The notes: a model not told the origin generated them from the letters alone. Positions 1 to 8,852 are shown, numbered from the stretch's first letter. The stretch: DNA of 64,000 nt from CAYGFH01 sp964356315 (GCA_964356315.1 CAYHHA010000004.1:1-64000), one strand, 5' to 3'. Program-made: numbers and translations.

Positions 1-101
1 CCTCAGGCTTCAGATTATACCCTGAGAGTGTTGCACTTCGTTTGCGAACTTAAGTCGACAAAGGAGTTTGTGATTCATGTACGGGATTTAAGGAATGGCG
101 A

Positions 102-392
102 GTGTCAGGATCATATCCTTCTACTGACGGTCCTCCGATAAAACGAATGATCCGATCTTGTGGACCAGTGCTCCAAGAAGTGTACACGAGAGGTGATGCA
201 GATCTTTCATTCGTAGACCTTATACCTGATTCAAACTGGAGCCCATGGCGACAGGTGTCACCTCTTACAGATCAAGTGGTTTATATGCGAGTAGATCTGG
301 CAACAAAACGTGTTAATGAAACAGTTGTTTCTTTGGCAGGAGGTTTGTATAAAATAAATGAGAGTTGGGAGACGTATGATAATTGTGGATGA
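102..392 (+). CDS. C-terminal part of an unrecognised protein
   Basis: An open frame with a possible GTG start at 102 ends at TGA 390-392. The same frame is open back to a stop at 51-53, so the true start is uncertain. The product is about 96 residues, fairly polar, with two cysteines and no membrane segment. A second frame reads in from base 1 and closes near 150 with protein-like composition. The two frames together could be one gene broken by a frameshift at the window edge. No family is recognised. The next gene converges on it from the minus strand after about 60 bases. Confidence 0.35.
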   Translation: MSGSYPSTDGPPIKRMIRSCGPVLQEVYTRGDADLSFVDLIPDSNWSPWRQVSPLTDQVVYMRVDLATKRVNETVVSLAGGLYKINESWETYDNCG

Positions 393-452
393 GGATCGTT
401 TAAATAACAGGCATGTCGTATCTTCTAAATATAATTTGATGCCTGAAGAACC

Positions 453-2057
453 TCAGTCATTGTGAGTATATTTTCGAGTATACGCAAGTATGTATGCATT
501 TCCAACTGTTGCTACCACAGAGGTTTTATAGTGGATTAAAGAGGGGATTTTTGCTGCGCAATGTTCGACAGAAAGTCTATTGGATGGATACCGAAAACAT
601 AGTACATAGATGTTAGATTTCTGTTCATCGAATGGTGGATTATAAAGAAAATTATTGCCTGACTGAGTCAAAGAAAGCTGTATTGATCCGGATTCAACAA
701 GCCAATAGAGCACGCGATATGCGACATTAGTATGGTACGAATCATTTTCAGGATAGGTATGATAAAAAATAATTTCTTTTGGATTAAGACCTCTGGAGGC
801 TATGTCGTATCGTATAAAATTGGCAACTGCTTTGACTTGTCCCACTGTTTCAGATGTCTGTTCGTCGTAAAAACGCGACGAATATGAGATATTACTTGAA
901 AGATACACAACGATACATGCGATGCCAAGAATTTTTTGATAAAAGTTCCCAGACAGAGCGCGACCAAGTAGAAGGCTTGTTAGTAAAAAGACAAAAGGGA
1001 GGTAGGCCCATGTGTAATGAATAAATAGCTCTTTTGGCTGAAAATACACGAGACTAAGACCAACCATAATCGACAACGGCGAAATAAATTCTCGTATTGT
1101 AGTGGCTAGTCTCCTGATATAAAGTAGCGTGAATACACCAACCAGGCTATACAGCAGTCTGTTGGTGAAAAATGAATTCGAAAATGTCCAGTTAAATCGT
1201 ATAAACGAATCCCCAAGGGCTACGAGATTAGCGTAGATTTTTTGAAAGAATTCCGAGAGAGTCATCGGTGCGATAGGATGAATAAATAGTGCATTCAAGG
1301 TGGGATAACCGTTTTGAAATTCATACACTATTTGAGGAATAAATACTACGAGTCCGATTAGCATAAAGGTTCCAATGGTGCTCGCGAATGTTTTACTATG
1401 TGATAGTTTCGGTACTGTTTTATACCATCGAAAAACCTGAAAGAAAAAATAAGGGAGTATCAGCGTTGGAGAAGGGTGCGTTGAAACCGCTAAAATATAA
1501 CTAAAAACACTAAGAAAAAGCATGGTTAAGCTTTTTTTGAGAAACGCCCGCCAAAGAAATAATAACCCAAGAATAATAAATAGCTGAATTGGGTACGGTT
1601 GCCAGTAAGTTCTGCTATGCTCGATCATGACCGATGAGAGAGCGAACATGCCACCTGCTATCAAAGCTGACTTCCGATCAGCTATGCTATGAATAAGCAC
1701 CATAAGAAGTATCAGACTAAGAATATTCATGAATAAATAGCCATACACTATTCCGGAAATCGAATGAGTAGCGTGATACAGAAGCCAGGTTAAATAATAA
1801 TATGTTGGAGGAGTGAAGACACCGTTTACGGTGAGCATAGGTCCGATCAAGGGTCGATATCCAGAAATCTCCATGAGGCGAACTATGAGTAGATCCCACC
1901 CTTGATCATCATGGAAAAGGATCATAGTTGGCAGTCGATAAAGCCGGATGGTTACTGCCAATAGAATGATTATTAGATATGGGAACAAAAAAAGAATTTT
2001 GGCACGCAACACTTTTTTATTCATATCGTGTTTGATGCACGTTATCATCTTTTTCAA
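453..2057 (-). CDS. GT-C type membrane glycosyltransferase (PMT/ArnT-like)
   Basis: A 534-residue integral membrane protein with about ten hydrophobic segments. The first transmembrane helix is followed by an acidic loop (FHDDQGWD, near residues 49-56), the usual place of the catalytic acidic pair in GT-C glycosyltransferases that use polyprenyl-phosphate sugars. These enzymes move a sugar from a lipid carrier to a protein, lipid or glycan on the outer face of the membrane. The acceptor here is unknown. The first in-frame start is TTG at 2057; ATG three codons in, or ATG at residue 12, is more likely. It stands alone, upstream of no obvious operon partner. The assignment rests on topology and the loop motif, not on a recognised subfamily. 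Confidence 0.65.
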   Translation of the reverse strand: MKKMITCIKHDMNKKVLRAKILFLFPYLIIILLAVTIRLYRLPTMILFHDDQGWDLLIVRLMEISGYRPLIGPMLTVNGVFTPPTYYYLTWLLYHATHSISGIVYGYLFMNILSLILLMVLIHSIADRKSALIAGGMFALSSVMIEHSRTYWQPYPIQLFIILGLLFLWRAFLKKSLTMLFLSVFSYILAVSTHPSPTLILPYFFFQVFRWYKTVPKLSHSKTFASTIGTFMLIGLVVFIPQIVYEFQNGYPTLNALFIHPIAPMTLSEFFQKIYANLVALGDSFIRFNWTFSNSFFTNRLLYSLVGVFTLLYIRRLATTIREFISPLSIMVGLSLVYFQPKELFIHYTWAYLPFVFLLTSLLLGRALSGNFYQKILGIACIVVYLSSNISYSSRFYDEQTSETVGQVKAVANFIRYDIASRGLNPKEIIFYHTYPENDSYHTNVAYRVLYWLVESGSIQLSLTQSGNNFLYNPPFDEQKSNIYVLCFRYPSNRLSVEHCAAKIPSLIHYKTSVVATVGNAYILAYTRKYTHND

Positions 2058-2111
2058 CCAGTTTCACTCATGAAGAAAATATTTCTGCTGAATATTACGT
2101 GAAAATTAGAG

Positions 2112-2591
2112 TTACTTTGTAGAGCAGGTAATTCTATTTTTGTTATCTATACCCAGAAGTAGATAGCACGTTATGCCTTTTCCATCATATGCATCGACTG
2201 ATTGACCAGCTCCACCTGCAGACTTTGTGATATCGAGTTTCAGCGCTTTTTCTAGTATATTTTTGACAATGACAATGTGAGATTTTTCCTTTATAGCGCT
2301 GGTAAAATCAAGCGTCCATGATTTCTTTTCTATGTCTCCATTATTGGAATAAAACATATTGCTTTTAATTGCAAAGAAATTTGTCGAAAGGCCTTTATTT
2401 ATATCGCTAAAAATATTTGCTACTTCATCTGGGATAAGGGTAGATTCAGGATATGGTGTTGCGACGGCAGCGACTGTAGGGGTAGATACTACCGTTTTTG
2501 TTTTTTGAGTGCCAAGCATATATGCTCCAATTACCGCAAACACAACTAGAGATACTAAAATAATAGTACTAACGCCATTTGATTTTTTCAT
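2112..2591 (-). CDS. Small exported or membrane-anchored hypothetical protein
   Basis: 159 residues. The N-terminus has a short basic stretch, then one hydrophobic helix (about residues 9-27) and a Val/Thr/Ala-rich linker. This suggests a signal anchor with a globular domain outside the cell. Two cysteines near the C-terminus (GITCYLL and RITCST) could form a disulfide. No domain is recognised. It lies 54 bases upstream of the GT-C gene on the same strand and may be cotranscribed with it. The divergent gene at 2677 starts 85 bases away. Confidence 0.6.
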   Translation of the reverse strand: MKKSNGVSTIILVSLVVFAVIGAYMLGTQKTKTVVSTPTVAAVATPYPESTLIPDEVANIFSDINKGLSTNFFAIKSNMFYSNNGDIEKKSWTLDFTSAIKEKSHIVIVKNILEKALKLDITKSAGGAGQSVDAYDGKGITCYLLLGIDNKNRITCSTK

Positions 2592-2676
2592 ATACTTTTT
2601 ATTATAGTAGGTTCAAACCAGTGAGAACAGAGAGAAGATTGTTCAAAAGTAGTAAGTTTGTTACAATCAGCGTACT

Positions 2677-3342
2677 ATGAAGAAATTTTTAATCGGCATA
2701 TTTGTACTTGTACTCGTCATTTTTGCTGGGCTCGTCTATTTGGGCGTCGTGCCAGTACTTTCCGGATACATTGCAAAACCGATAGATCTAGGGATAAAAG
2801 CAGATACCACCCTCGTCACGGCGTTTGAGGCCAAATACGGTAAGCCAAACGGATCGGGTAAAGTGAATCTCGATGTAGATCTCTCGAGTGAAGAAGTGAC
2901 ATCTATTTTCGCGGTATGGGAAACACGGGATCCAAATTTTCCGCTCCACAATGTGCAAATTAGATTCAACAGTGATGGCTCAGGAGAAGCATCTGGTTTA
3001 TTGAAGGTTTCCACAGCAATTTCCCTGGCAAAAAATCTCGGATATTCGGACTCGGATATAGAGAAGGGGAAGAGCTACGTGAAATATGTCGCAGGCGATT
3101 TACCATTTTATGTAAAAGGAACGGGAGGTATGCAAAGCAACATGCTTTCAATTAACCCAAGCACATTTCAATTGGGGAGAGTCACCGTTCCAGATTCAAT
3201 CACCAAACCGACTTCAGAGGTCGTCTCTGATATGATAGATCGCCGCATAAAACAGATTGGTGGCGCAAATATTCAAGATGCGAGTTTTCCCTCAGGCAAA
3301 TTTCATTTGTCTGGTTCTGTCCCCGAGACTATCAAGTATTAA
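2677..3342 (+). CDS. Signal-anchored hypothetical protein
   Basis: 221 residues with a strongly hydrophobic N-terminal helix (about residues 4-28) and a soluble, beta-rich remainder presumably outside the membrane. No cysteines and no catalytic motif were seen. A -10-like TACAAT ends 9 bases before the ATG, so the mRNA leader would be at most a few bases. The gene is divergent from 2112-2591 and convergent with the EamA gene. The 160 bases after it (3343-3502) hold no gene I can support. Function unknown. Confidence 0.6.
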   Translation: MKKFLIGIFVLVLVIFAGLVYLGVVPVLSGYIAKPIDLGIKADTTLVTAFEAKYGKPNGSGKVNLDVDLSSEEVTSIFAVWETRDPNFPLHNVQIRFNSDGSGEASGLLKVSTAISLAKNLGYSDSDIEKGKSYVKYVAGDLPFYVKGTGGMQSNMLSINPSTFQLGRVTVPDSITKPTSEVVSDMIDRRIKQIGGANIQDASFPSGKFHLSGSVPETIKY

Positions 3343-3502
3343 CACGCCCTCGCTGACTAATTTCGTAGCAAGTAGTGATCGGTATACCATTGGGGTGTAA
3401 TATTTCTCACTCACATACTATATATATTGGTAAAGCGCATACTCTTCATTCAGTTGAGCAAGTTTCAGAAGAAGAAGTAACTATTCAAACACTTTCGCAA
3501 TT

Positions 3503-4438
3503 CTACTCAGGCAGTAGTGTCGCACCTGTCGCGGAATCTTTTGCGTGATGTTTTGAGATATTATAGATTCCAGCAATGATTATGATCGTTCCGATCCACT
3601 GTGTTATCGTTAACGTTTTGTGATAGATAAAATAATCCATTAAAATTGCAGATGCTGGCCACGTCAATTCACAAATTGAAGACACCCAGACAGGAGTTCG
3701 TTTCAGGCCATAATAATATATCGACAGCGCTACCATGCCTGTCGAGAGAGAAATGATTACCAAAAACAATAATTGCGTCTCATTTATCGCGTATAGTGCG
3801 GAGCCCTGACCAGTCGAGAGAATAATGATCAGAGTGAATAGTGATGCAAGTCCAAATCGTATGGCGGTTGCCAGCTGTGAAGGCATCTGCAGGAGCGTAA
3901 ACCGGCTAAATGCGGTAGATGAGCCCCACGAAAACGCCGCGCCGATGGCAAATAAAGCTGCAATAATGGTTCCTTGGCCTGTCGTGACATTTATGACCAT
4001 GTTCGGAAACGCTACCAAGTAAGCACCAAATAACGAGGCGATAAACCAGGGGATAAATCGTTTATGGATGGTTTCTTTGAGCAAAATGTAGCCAAATAGT
4101 ACTTCAAATGCTGGCTGGAGTTGTTGCAGGAGAACCACGACAGAAAATTGTATATATTGAATCTTCCCAAGTGCCGCGGTATAAAACAACGTTCCTGCGA
4201 TACTACTTAGGAGTGTGATCCAAATAAATGCACCCCATGTTTTTTTTGGAATATCAAAAATCTTTTTAAAATGACTGATAACAAACGGGAGTAAAATAGC
4301 AAAGCCAAAGGTATGTTCATAAAACACCACGACAAGTGGGGGAAGGACATATAAACTTCTTCGCAGTAATCCATCCATGCTCCAAAGAAACGCAGCAAAC
4401 ATAATGGCAATTGGGCCAATCGAAATGAGTTTTTTCAT
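3503..4438 (-). CDS. EamA/DMT-family transporter
   Basis: A 311-residue protein with about ten hydrophobic helices arranged as two similar halves, the hallmark of the EamA (DUF6) drug/metabolite transporter superfamily. Members export or take up small metabolites; the substrate cannot be read from sequence. The start is ATG 4438, preceded directly by seven U residues and no Shine-Dalgarno site. Upstream is a long leader with extensive base pairing (see the RNA at 4439-4712). This is unusual in a window where most lone genes look leaderless, and it suggests RNA-level control of the transporter. Confidence 0.85.
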   Translation of the reverse strand: MKKLISIGPIAIMFAAFLWSMDGLLRRSLYVLPPLVVVFYEHTFGFAILLPFVISHFKKIFDIPKKTWGAFIWITLLSSIAGTLFYTAALGKIQYIQFSVVVLLQQLQPAFEVLFGYILLKETIHKRFIPWFIASLFGAYLVAFPNMVINVTTGQGTIIAALFAIGAAFSWGSSTAFSRFTLLQMPSQLATAIRFGLASLFTLIIILSTGQGSALYAINETQLLFLVIISLSTGMVALSIYYYGLKRTPVWVSSICELTWPASAILMDYFIYHKTLTITQWIGTIIIIAGIYNISKHHAKDSATGATLLPE

Positions 4439-4712
4439 AAAAAAGTTACGAAGCGATACGACGAGGGTACTTACACAAAGAAGTCCGCCAAGAAACGGTA
4501 CTTTGAATTTCCTTCTTTCATCCCGACTTTACCCATTTCATCTCGTAGTCTCCTACGTATGACAATGGACGGTCGGTCTCGGGATCTCACCGCAGTCGTG
4601 TCTTTGACTCAACGTCGCCGACTCGTGGACTAAACTATTGTCATAGTCATTACCACCGATTAGGAGTTCCCCGCACTTTGTGGGGTCACCTGTACCCTGA
4701 AGGATCGTTTAC
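4439..4712 (-). ncRNA. Candidate structured leader RNA / riboswitch before the EamA transporter
   Basis: This interval has no credible reading frame but many complementary segments. AGGGTAC at 4465-4471 can pair with GTACCCT at 4692-4698, closing the whole element. TATGACAAT at 4559-4567 can pair with ATTGTCATA at 4637-4645 (9 bp). The hairpin CGTAG-TCTC-CTACG (4545-4558) abuts that helix directly. A C-rich hairpin lies at 4669-4685. On the minus strand a promoter TTGCAT (4742-4747), 17-base spacer, TATCAT (4719-4724) would start RNA near 4712 and run into the transporter ATG at 4438. I compared it by memory with common riboswitches, RNase P, tmRNA and SRP RNA and found no match. The strand is inferred from the promoter and the downstream gene. 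Confidence 0.55.
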
Positions 4713-4789
4713 TATTTTATGATATCCCCATATATCAGATTATGCAACAGACCATAATATCGTTTCGAATAAATGCTATACTATAGCAT

Positions 4790-6364
4790 ATGGCGTTTTC
4801 ACCGATGGTAGATGCATTATTTTCTTCATTTGAAGAAGAACATGTCCATCAAAAAGAACATACACACATAAGTGTCAGCAATACCGTCTCAATTCTGGCG
4901 CGCATTTATGAGAGAGCCAGAAACGCTGTCGAATTTCGTGCAGAACATCTCGTGAGACGAGCTGCAATTGAGCGTATTTTAAAAAGACGTATACTTTTAA
5001 GTAGCAAATCTTCAACTATAGCAGATAATCTGGTATTGGAATTGTTGTGGGCAAAATATATCGATAGCGGATTGATTGGCGATGAAAAGGTAAAGGAAAT
5101 CCACGATATTATTGAAAAATATCTCAACCTAAAACACGCTGTTTTTGGCTCTGCATCGCAACACACAGGAATCTCCTGGGAGACCATACTGGGACTGATT
5201 TCCTCAGAAATTGAAGACACGCTGGTTTCAGCAAAAAAGCGTGAAGCACTGATCAACTTTTTCTACCAAGCAATCCGACCTAAAGTTGTACTCCCTGACG
5301 CAGATGAACGATATGTAAATCTGCAGACCTATATTGCGGTGGAAAGAACATATGCGCAGTCCGATGAAGCGCTTATCGTGTATGAGGTGCTAAAACTGAT
5401 CCAGCCTACTTGGTTTGTTAACCCGCTACAAAATACTGAAGAAGAAACAAAGTTATTGTTCGAAAATTTGCGTCTGATTCAATCTAGCTTCAAAGATCCG
5501 ATAGGGGAATCCCTGAGCAGATATGTAAAGAAAAATAATCCGCCATTCTTATTAATTCGAGATTTCTTTAACGAATATGGCGATAAAGCACGAGCTATCC
5601 TTGAAAACAAAGAGGAGTTCGAGCAGAAATTTTCAGACCTCGCGCATGGTCGCTATATGCTCATTGGAGCAAAAGTCAGACGCGCCGTAGTACGCAGTAT
5701 TATCTATATATTCCTGACGAAAATGGTGTTTGCATTTGCCCTGGAGGCACCTGTCGACATGTTTATCACAAAAAAAGTGGAATATTTAGCGCTCGCGATT
5801 AATGCGATTTTTCCTCCTATATTGTTGTTCTTGGTGGCAGGTTTTACAAAGCCTCCAGGTCATGAAAATACTCATCGATTGATCGAACGGATAAAAACAA
5901 TTCTCTACCATTTTGATTCTCTCAAAGATGAGAAGGATGTATTTGTACACAAGCCAGAAGTCCGCCGTCCGATCTTGACGGGGATATTTTCGGTCATATA
6001 TCTGATTACTTATCTGATATCGTTTGGTGTCATCAGTTTTATGCTGACAAAATTGCATTTTAATTTTGCCAGCCAAATTATCTTTGTCTTTTTCGTCACG
6101 CTCGTTAGTTTCTTTGCGTACCGTATAAAGACTTCAGCAACAGAGTACGAGATGACTGAATCTTCGGGATTTTTGTCGCCATTAATCGATTTCTTCTTTT
6201 TACCCATATTACGTGTCGGACATTTATTATCCCGAGAGATCGCGAAAATAAATATTTTCATATTTTTCTTCGACTTTATCCTTGAAGCTCCTCTAAAAGT
6301 GATTTTTGAAGTTGCAGAAGAATGGATCCGCTTCATCCGCACAAAAAAAGAAGAGATTGTGTAA
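4790..6364 (+). CDS. Conserved-looking membrane protein of unknown function
   Basis: 524 residues. The first 300 are hydrophilic, charged and largely helical. The C-terminal part has two pairs of hydrophobic helices (about residues 305-355 and 400-445) and another hydrophobic stretch near 475-505. This looks like a cytoplasmic helical domain fused to a four- to six-helix membrane domain. No catalytic motif or known family was recognised. The -10 box TATACT at 4777-4782 sits seven bases before the ATG, so translation should begin at the 5' end of the mRNA. It stands alone between the EamA leader and the tRNA-Arg cluster. Confidence 0.7.
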   Translation: MAFSPMVDALFSSFEEEHVHQKEHTHISVSNTVSILARIYERARNAVEFRAEHLVRRAAIERILKRRILLSSKSSTIADNLVLELLWAKYIDSGLIGDEKVKEIHDIIEKYLNLKHAVFGSASQHTGISWETILGLISSEIEDTLVSAKKREALINFFYQAIRPKVVLPDADERYVNLQTYIAVERTYAQSDEALIVYEVLKLIQPTWFVNPLQNTEEETKLLFENLRLIQSSFKDPIGESLSRYVKKNNPPFLLIRDFFNEYGDKARAILENKEEFEQKFSDLAHGRYMLIGAKVRRAVVRSIIYIFLTKMVFAFALEAPVDMFITKKVEYLALAINAIFPPILLFLVAGFTKPPGHENTHRLIERIKTILYHFDSLKDEKDVFVHKPEVRRPILTGIFSVIYLITYLISFGVISFMLTKLHFNFASQIIFVFFVTLVSFFAYRIKTSATEYEMTESSGFLSPLIDFFFLPILRVGHLLSREIAKINIFIFFFDFILEAPLKVIFEVAEEWIRFIRTKKEEIV

Positions 6365-6478
6365 GGCTTAGTTTATTCCGCAACAGGTTGACCTGGTATT
6401 TCCGGTCAGTGGATACTGTAATATCAGGTACTCCATACGCTATAGCTTCCATATATTGGCTAGATAGTAATAACCGTT

Positions 6479-6560
6479 TTGACAAAATGTGTCAAGAGTC
6501 TTTATGCTCAAAATTTGATATAATGGTGATGTTGTAACAAAGCGACACGTGAAACGTGTC
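6479..6560 (+). promoter_or_regulatory. tRNA-Arg promoter region with two inverted repeats
   Basis: An extended -10 box, TG-A-TATAAT (6516-6524), lies upstream of tRNA-Arg and should start transcription near 6531. Two perfect inverted repeats flank it. TTGACA-N5-TGTCAA spans 6479-6495, and GACACGT-GAA-ACGTGTC spans 6544-6560 between the start site and the tRNA. The second could be a processing hairpin or an operator. The 212 bases between the preceding gene and this tRNA hold no credible gene. Confidence 0.5.
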
Positions 6561-6576
6561 TGCCGTGTTTGACGCG

Positions 6577-6649
6577 GCGCTTGTAGCTCAGCGGATAGAG
6601 CATCTGTCTTCGGAACAGAGGGTCGGGGGTTCAATTCCCTCCAAGCGCG
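6577..6649 (+). tRNA. tRNA-Arg (anticodon TCG)
   Basis: A complete cloverleaf: acceptor GCGCTTG pairs with CAAGCGC, the D arm is GCTC/GAGC, the anticodon stem is TCTGT/ACAGA with loop CTTCGGA, and the T arm is GGGGG/CCCTC with loop TTCAATT. The anticodon is TCG, reading CGA. The discriminator is G and the 3' CCA is not encoded. The scaffold gap begins 11 bases after the tRNA. Confidence 0.95.
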
Positions 6650-6660
6650 CCTCGTTTCGC

Positions 6661-6760
6661 NNNNNNNNNNNNNNNNNNNNNNNNNNNNNNNNNNNNNNNN
6701 NNNNNNNNNNNNNNNNNNNNNNNNNNNNNNNNNNNNNNNNNNNNNNNNNNNNNNNNNNNN
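6661..6760. other. Scaffold gap of 100 N beside a tandem repeat
   Basis: Exactly 100 N, a conventional gap length. The sequence right after it is an array of 23-bp tandem repeats, so the true gap probably hides more copies and its size is unknown. Confidence 0.9.
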
Positions 6761-6836
6761 TCGGCGTAAACGCCATCTTAGGCTCGGCGTAAACGCCATC
6801 TTAGGCTCGGCGTAAACGCCATCTTAGGCTCGGCGT
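6761..6836 (+). repeat. 23-bp palindromic tandem repeat array
   Basis: The unit TCGGCGTAAACGCCATCTTAGGC is repeated three times, followed by a partial copy that merges into the GIY-YIG gene leader. Each unit contains the near-palindrome GGCGT-AA-ACGCC, so each transcribed copy could fold into a hairpin. The array lies between tRNA-Arg and a GIY-YIG gene, and its upstream part is lost in the assembly gap. Confidence 0.85.
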
Positions 6837-6850
6837 AAGTGTGATAGTGT

Positions 6851-7111
6851 ATGTGGTATCTTTATATCGCACAATTTAATAAAACTAAATTATATACAGG
6901 AATATCGAATGATGTTAAGAGAAGAATCGAACAACATAATGATGGTACTGGTGCAAAGTCACTACGTGGAAAAGGACCAGTACTCTTGTTGTATATAGAA
7001 GAATTCGCAACTAATATTTTGGCAGCAAAACGAGAAAAAGAAGTAAAAGGATGGAATAGAGAGAGGAAATTAACATTAATTAATAAGACAAAGGTGACGG
7101 GTTTACCCTGA
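6851..7111 (+). CDS. GIY-YIG domain endonuclease-like protein, copy 1
   Basis: 86 residues, the length of single-domain GIY-YIG proteins of the UPF0213/YhbQ type. The N-terminus WYLYIAQ carries the first GIY-like strand and YTGIS the second. These are followed by the conserved Arg region (NDVKRRIEQHN), LLYIEEF and AAKREKEVKGW, the usual order of family motifs. Family members cut or nick DNA; cellular roles of these short proteins are poorly known. The gene sits between the 23-bp palindromic array and a palindrome that overlaps its own stop codon, with tRNA genes on both sides. It resembles the protein at 7205. Confidence 0.85.
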   Translation: MWYLYIAQFNKTKLYTGISNDVKRRIEQHNDGTGAKSLRGKGPVLLLYIEEFATNILAAKREKEVKGWNRERKLTLINKTKVTGLP

Positions 7112-7134
7112 GTTCAGCGTAGCTGAACGAAGGG
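7106..7134 (+). repeat. REP-like palindrome overlapping a GIY-YIG stop codon and a tRNA start
   Basis: The sequence CCCT-GAG-TTCAGC-GTA-GCTGAA-CGA-AGGG is a near-perfect palindrome (TTCAGC/GCTGAA inside CCCT/AGGG). It includes the TGA stop of the upstream GIY-YIG gene and shares its last three bases with the 5' end of tRNA-Lys. The form is typical of short repetitive extragenic palindromes. Confidence 0.8.
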
Positions 7135-7203
7135 CGCATAGCTCAATGGTAGAGCACTTCCCTCTTAAGGAAATGGTTGAAGGTTCGAGTCCTTCTGCGC
7201 TCA
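7132..7203 (+). tRNA. tRNA-Lys (anticodon CTT)
   Basis: The acceptor GGGCGCA pairs with TGCGCTC (one G-T pair). The D arm is GCTC/GAGC, the anticodon loop is CTCTTAA with anticodon CTT, and the T arm is GAAGG/CCTTC with loop TTCGAGT. The discriminator is A and CCA is not encoded. The outermost anticodon-stem pair is a C-A mismatch, so the stem has four good pairs. A GIY-YIG start codon follows one base after the tRNA. Confidence 0.9.
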
Positions 7204-7204
7204 C

Positions 7205-7453
7205 ATGTGGGTCATTTATATTCTAGAGTGCTGTGATGGCACTTTTTATACTGGCATTACCTGTGATCTTAGCAGGCGAATCAAGCAACACAACACTAGT
7301 CCTACGCTAGGAGCTAAATACACTCGCATTCGCAGACCAGTGGTTCTGATGTATTCTGAAGAAGTCGAAACAAGATCTCTTGCAGGAAAACGAGAACGGG
7401 AAATCAAAAAGTTACCACGAGCATCCAAACAGAAGCTTATATTACACTCGTAA
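7205..7453 (+). CDS. GIY-YIG domain endonuclease-like protein, copy 2
   Basis: 82 residues with the same motif order as the copy at 6851: WVIYILE, YTGIT, the Arg-rich helix (CDLSRRIKQHN), LMYSEEV and AGKREREIKKL. The ATG lies one base after tRNA-Lys, leaving no room for its own promoter or a Shine-Dalgarno site. It may be translated from the tRNA precursor transcript or be expressed very poorly. It overlaps the 3' end of the minus-strand nuclease gene by 12 bases. Confidence 0.85.
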   Translation: MWVIYILECCDGTFYTGITCDLSRRIKQHNTSPTLGAKYTRIRRPVVLMYSEEVETRSLAGKREREIKKLPRASKQKLILHS

Positions 7454-8761
7454 TTCTTCATTAAGGAGCGGTTTTGCAATATTTTCTATGTGAAGTTCCG
7501 AGGTTATCTTTTGGGCAAGTACACTGCGTGGCTCATTTTCCCCATGAGTTAAGATGACTTTTTTTACCCCTTTGATCTCTTTGAGCCAGCGAAACAATGT
7601 CTGCTGATCTGCGTGTGAGCTCATGGTTTGCGTTTCATGAATCTCAGCCTCGACATGAACTCGCTTTCCGGAAATTACCACGTTTTTTTCACCCTCAAGA
7701 AGTAGTCTTCCCAGCGTTCCTTCTCCTTGATACCCAACAATGAGAAGTCGCGTGGATTTTTCAGGTAAAAAATACTGTGCATGCATAAGGATTCTGCCTC
7801 CGGTCATCATGCCACTGCCTGCGATGATAACTTTGGGTCCGGGAGCATACAACGCGTCCATGCTATCTCGTCTGTTATGAGTAATGCGAAGTGCAGGGAA
7901 CAGAAAAGGATTATGGCCTTTAAAATCTGATTGAATCTCTGAATTCATGAGAGATTTATATTTTTGATAGATCTCTGTAGCTTTCTGTCCCATTGGGCTA
8001 TCCATATAGACAGGAAGCGTCGGGTGAATATGATAGAGAAGGTGCAATAATTCTTGAGTCCTCTCCAGAGAGAATGCAGGGATAAGTAGCGTGCCAGAAG
8101 TTTTTGAAATCGCATCGATTTCTTCACGTAGGATATCGGAAGGATTCCCATCAGGGTGATTTCGGTCACCATATGTTGATTCCATAATGACGACATCAGC
8201 AGAGGAAATCTTCTCTGTAGGGAGCGTAAGGTCCTCCGGTGAATTCCCTAAATCTCCACTAAATACTATGTGTTTTCCATCTACTGTAATCTCCACAATT
8301 GCCGAGCCGATGATATGTCCCGCATCACGAAACACTATATGGAATGGTCCTATCGAAAATTCTTGATGATAGTTCACGATGTGAAACCGTTCGACCAGCT
8401 CTGAAACATGAACCTTATTAAAGAGAGAAATATTTTCATGATCTTCCAGATGAATCTTTGCGCTGTCTAGTAATGAGAGTTCTGTAAGATCTGCTGTGGG
8501 AGCGGTCAGGTAGACGAGTCCAGTGAAGCCTTTTTGCACGAGGATAGGCAATCTCCCACAGTGGTCCAAATGAGCATGAGTTAATACAACGCCCAAGAGG
8601 GAGGAGCAATCTGCTTCAAAAGGTCGAAAATTCAGTTCTTCTATATGTGAAGCGCCCTGAAACGATCCAAGATCGATGAGAATACTTTCTCCAGCATCGG
8701 ATGTCAGCAAATAACTAGATCCGGTCACGGTGCCTGCAGCTCCGAGGAATTTAATCTTCAT
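7442..8761 (-). CDS. MBL-fold / beta-CASP ribonuclease-like protein
   Basis: 440 residues from the preferred ATG at 8761 (an upstream in-frame start at 8815 exists but lacks family residues). The N-terminus KFLGAAGTVTGSSYLL is typical of beta-CASP proteins. The metal site THAHLDHCGRLP follows, then SGDLGN and ESTYGDRNH, and the C-terminal HADQQTL and LTHGE motifs of the RNA-specificity region. Members process or degrade RNA with two zinc ions; some are CPSF-like endonucleases. It stands alone, convergent with the GIY-YIG gene and divergent from the muramidase-like gene at 8853. Confidence 0.9.
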   Translation of the reverse strand: MKIKFLGAAGTVTGSSYLLTSDAGESILIDLGSFQGASHIEELNFRPFEADCSSLLGVVLTHAHLDHCGRLPILVQKGFTGLVYLTAPTADLTELSLLDSAKIHLEDHENISLFNKVHVSELVERFHIVNYHQEFSIGPFHIVFRDAGHIIGSAIVEITVDGKHIVFSGDLGNSPEDLTLPTEKISSADVVIMESTYGDRNHPDGNPSDILREEIDAISKTSGTLLIPAFSLERTQELLHLLYHIHPTLPVYMDSPMGQKATEIYQKYKSLMNSEIQSDFKGHNPFLFPALRITHNRRDSMDALYAPGPKVIIAGSGMMTGGRILMHAQYFLPEKSTRLLIVGYQGEGTLGRLLLEGEKNVVISGKRVHVEAEIHETQTMSSHADQQTLFRWLKEIKGVKKVILTHGENEPRSVLAQKITSELHIENIAKPLLNEELRV

Positions 8762-8852
8762 ATAGTATGAGTGTAGCAATAATGCTCGGGTATGTATAGA
8801 GAAAGTGTTTGTCAATTTGACAAAAACGACCCGACTATGTCAGTATACTTTT

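Noticed and set aside
4439..4712. RNase P RNA, tmRNA or SRP RNA in the EamA leader
   Set aside because: Some pieces (GAAGTCC) recall RNase P, but the other conserved blocks of these RNAs are missing on both strands.
5786..6342. Minus-strand frames opposite the membrane protein gene
   Set aside because: They have no start signals and their composition follows the antisense of membrane helices.
6533..6560. A fourth ECF-like site (TGTAAC, 16 bases, CGTGTC) before tRNA-Arg
   Set aside because: The -10 part differs from the other three and coincides with an inverted repeat. A strong sigma-70 extended -10 lies just upstream, so chance similarity is more likely.
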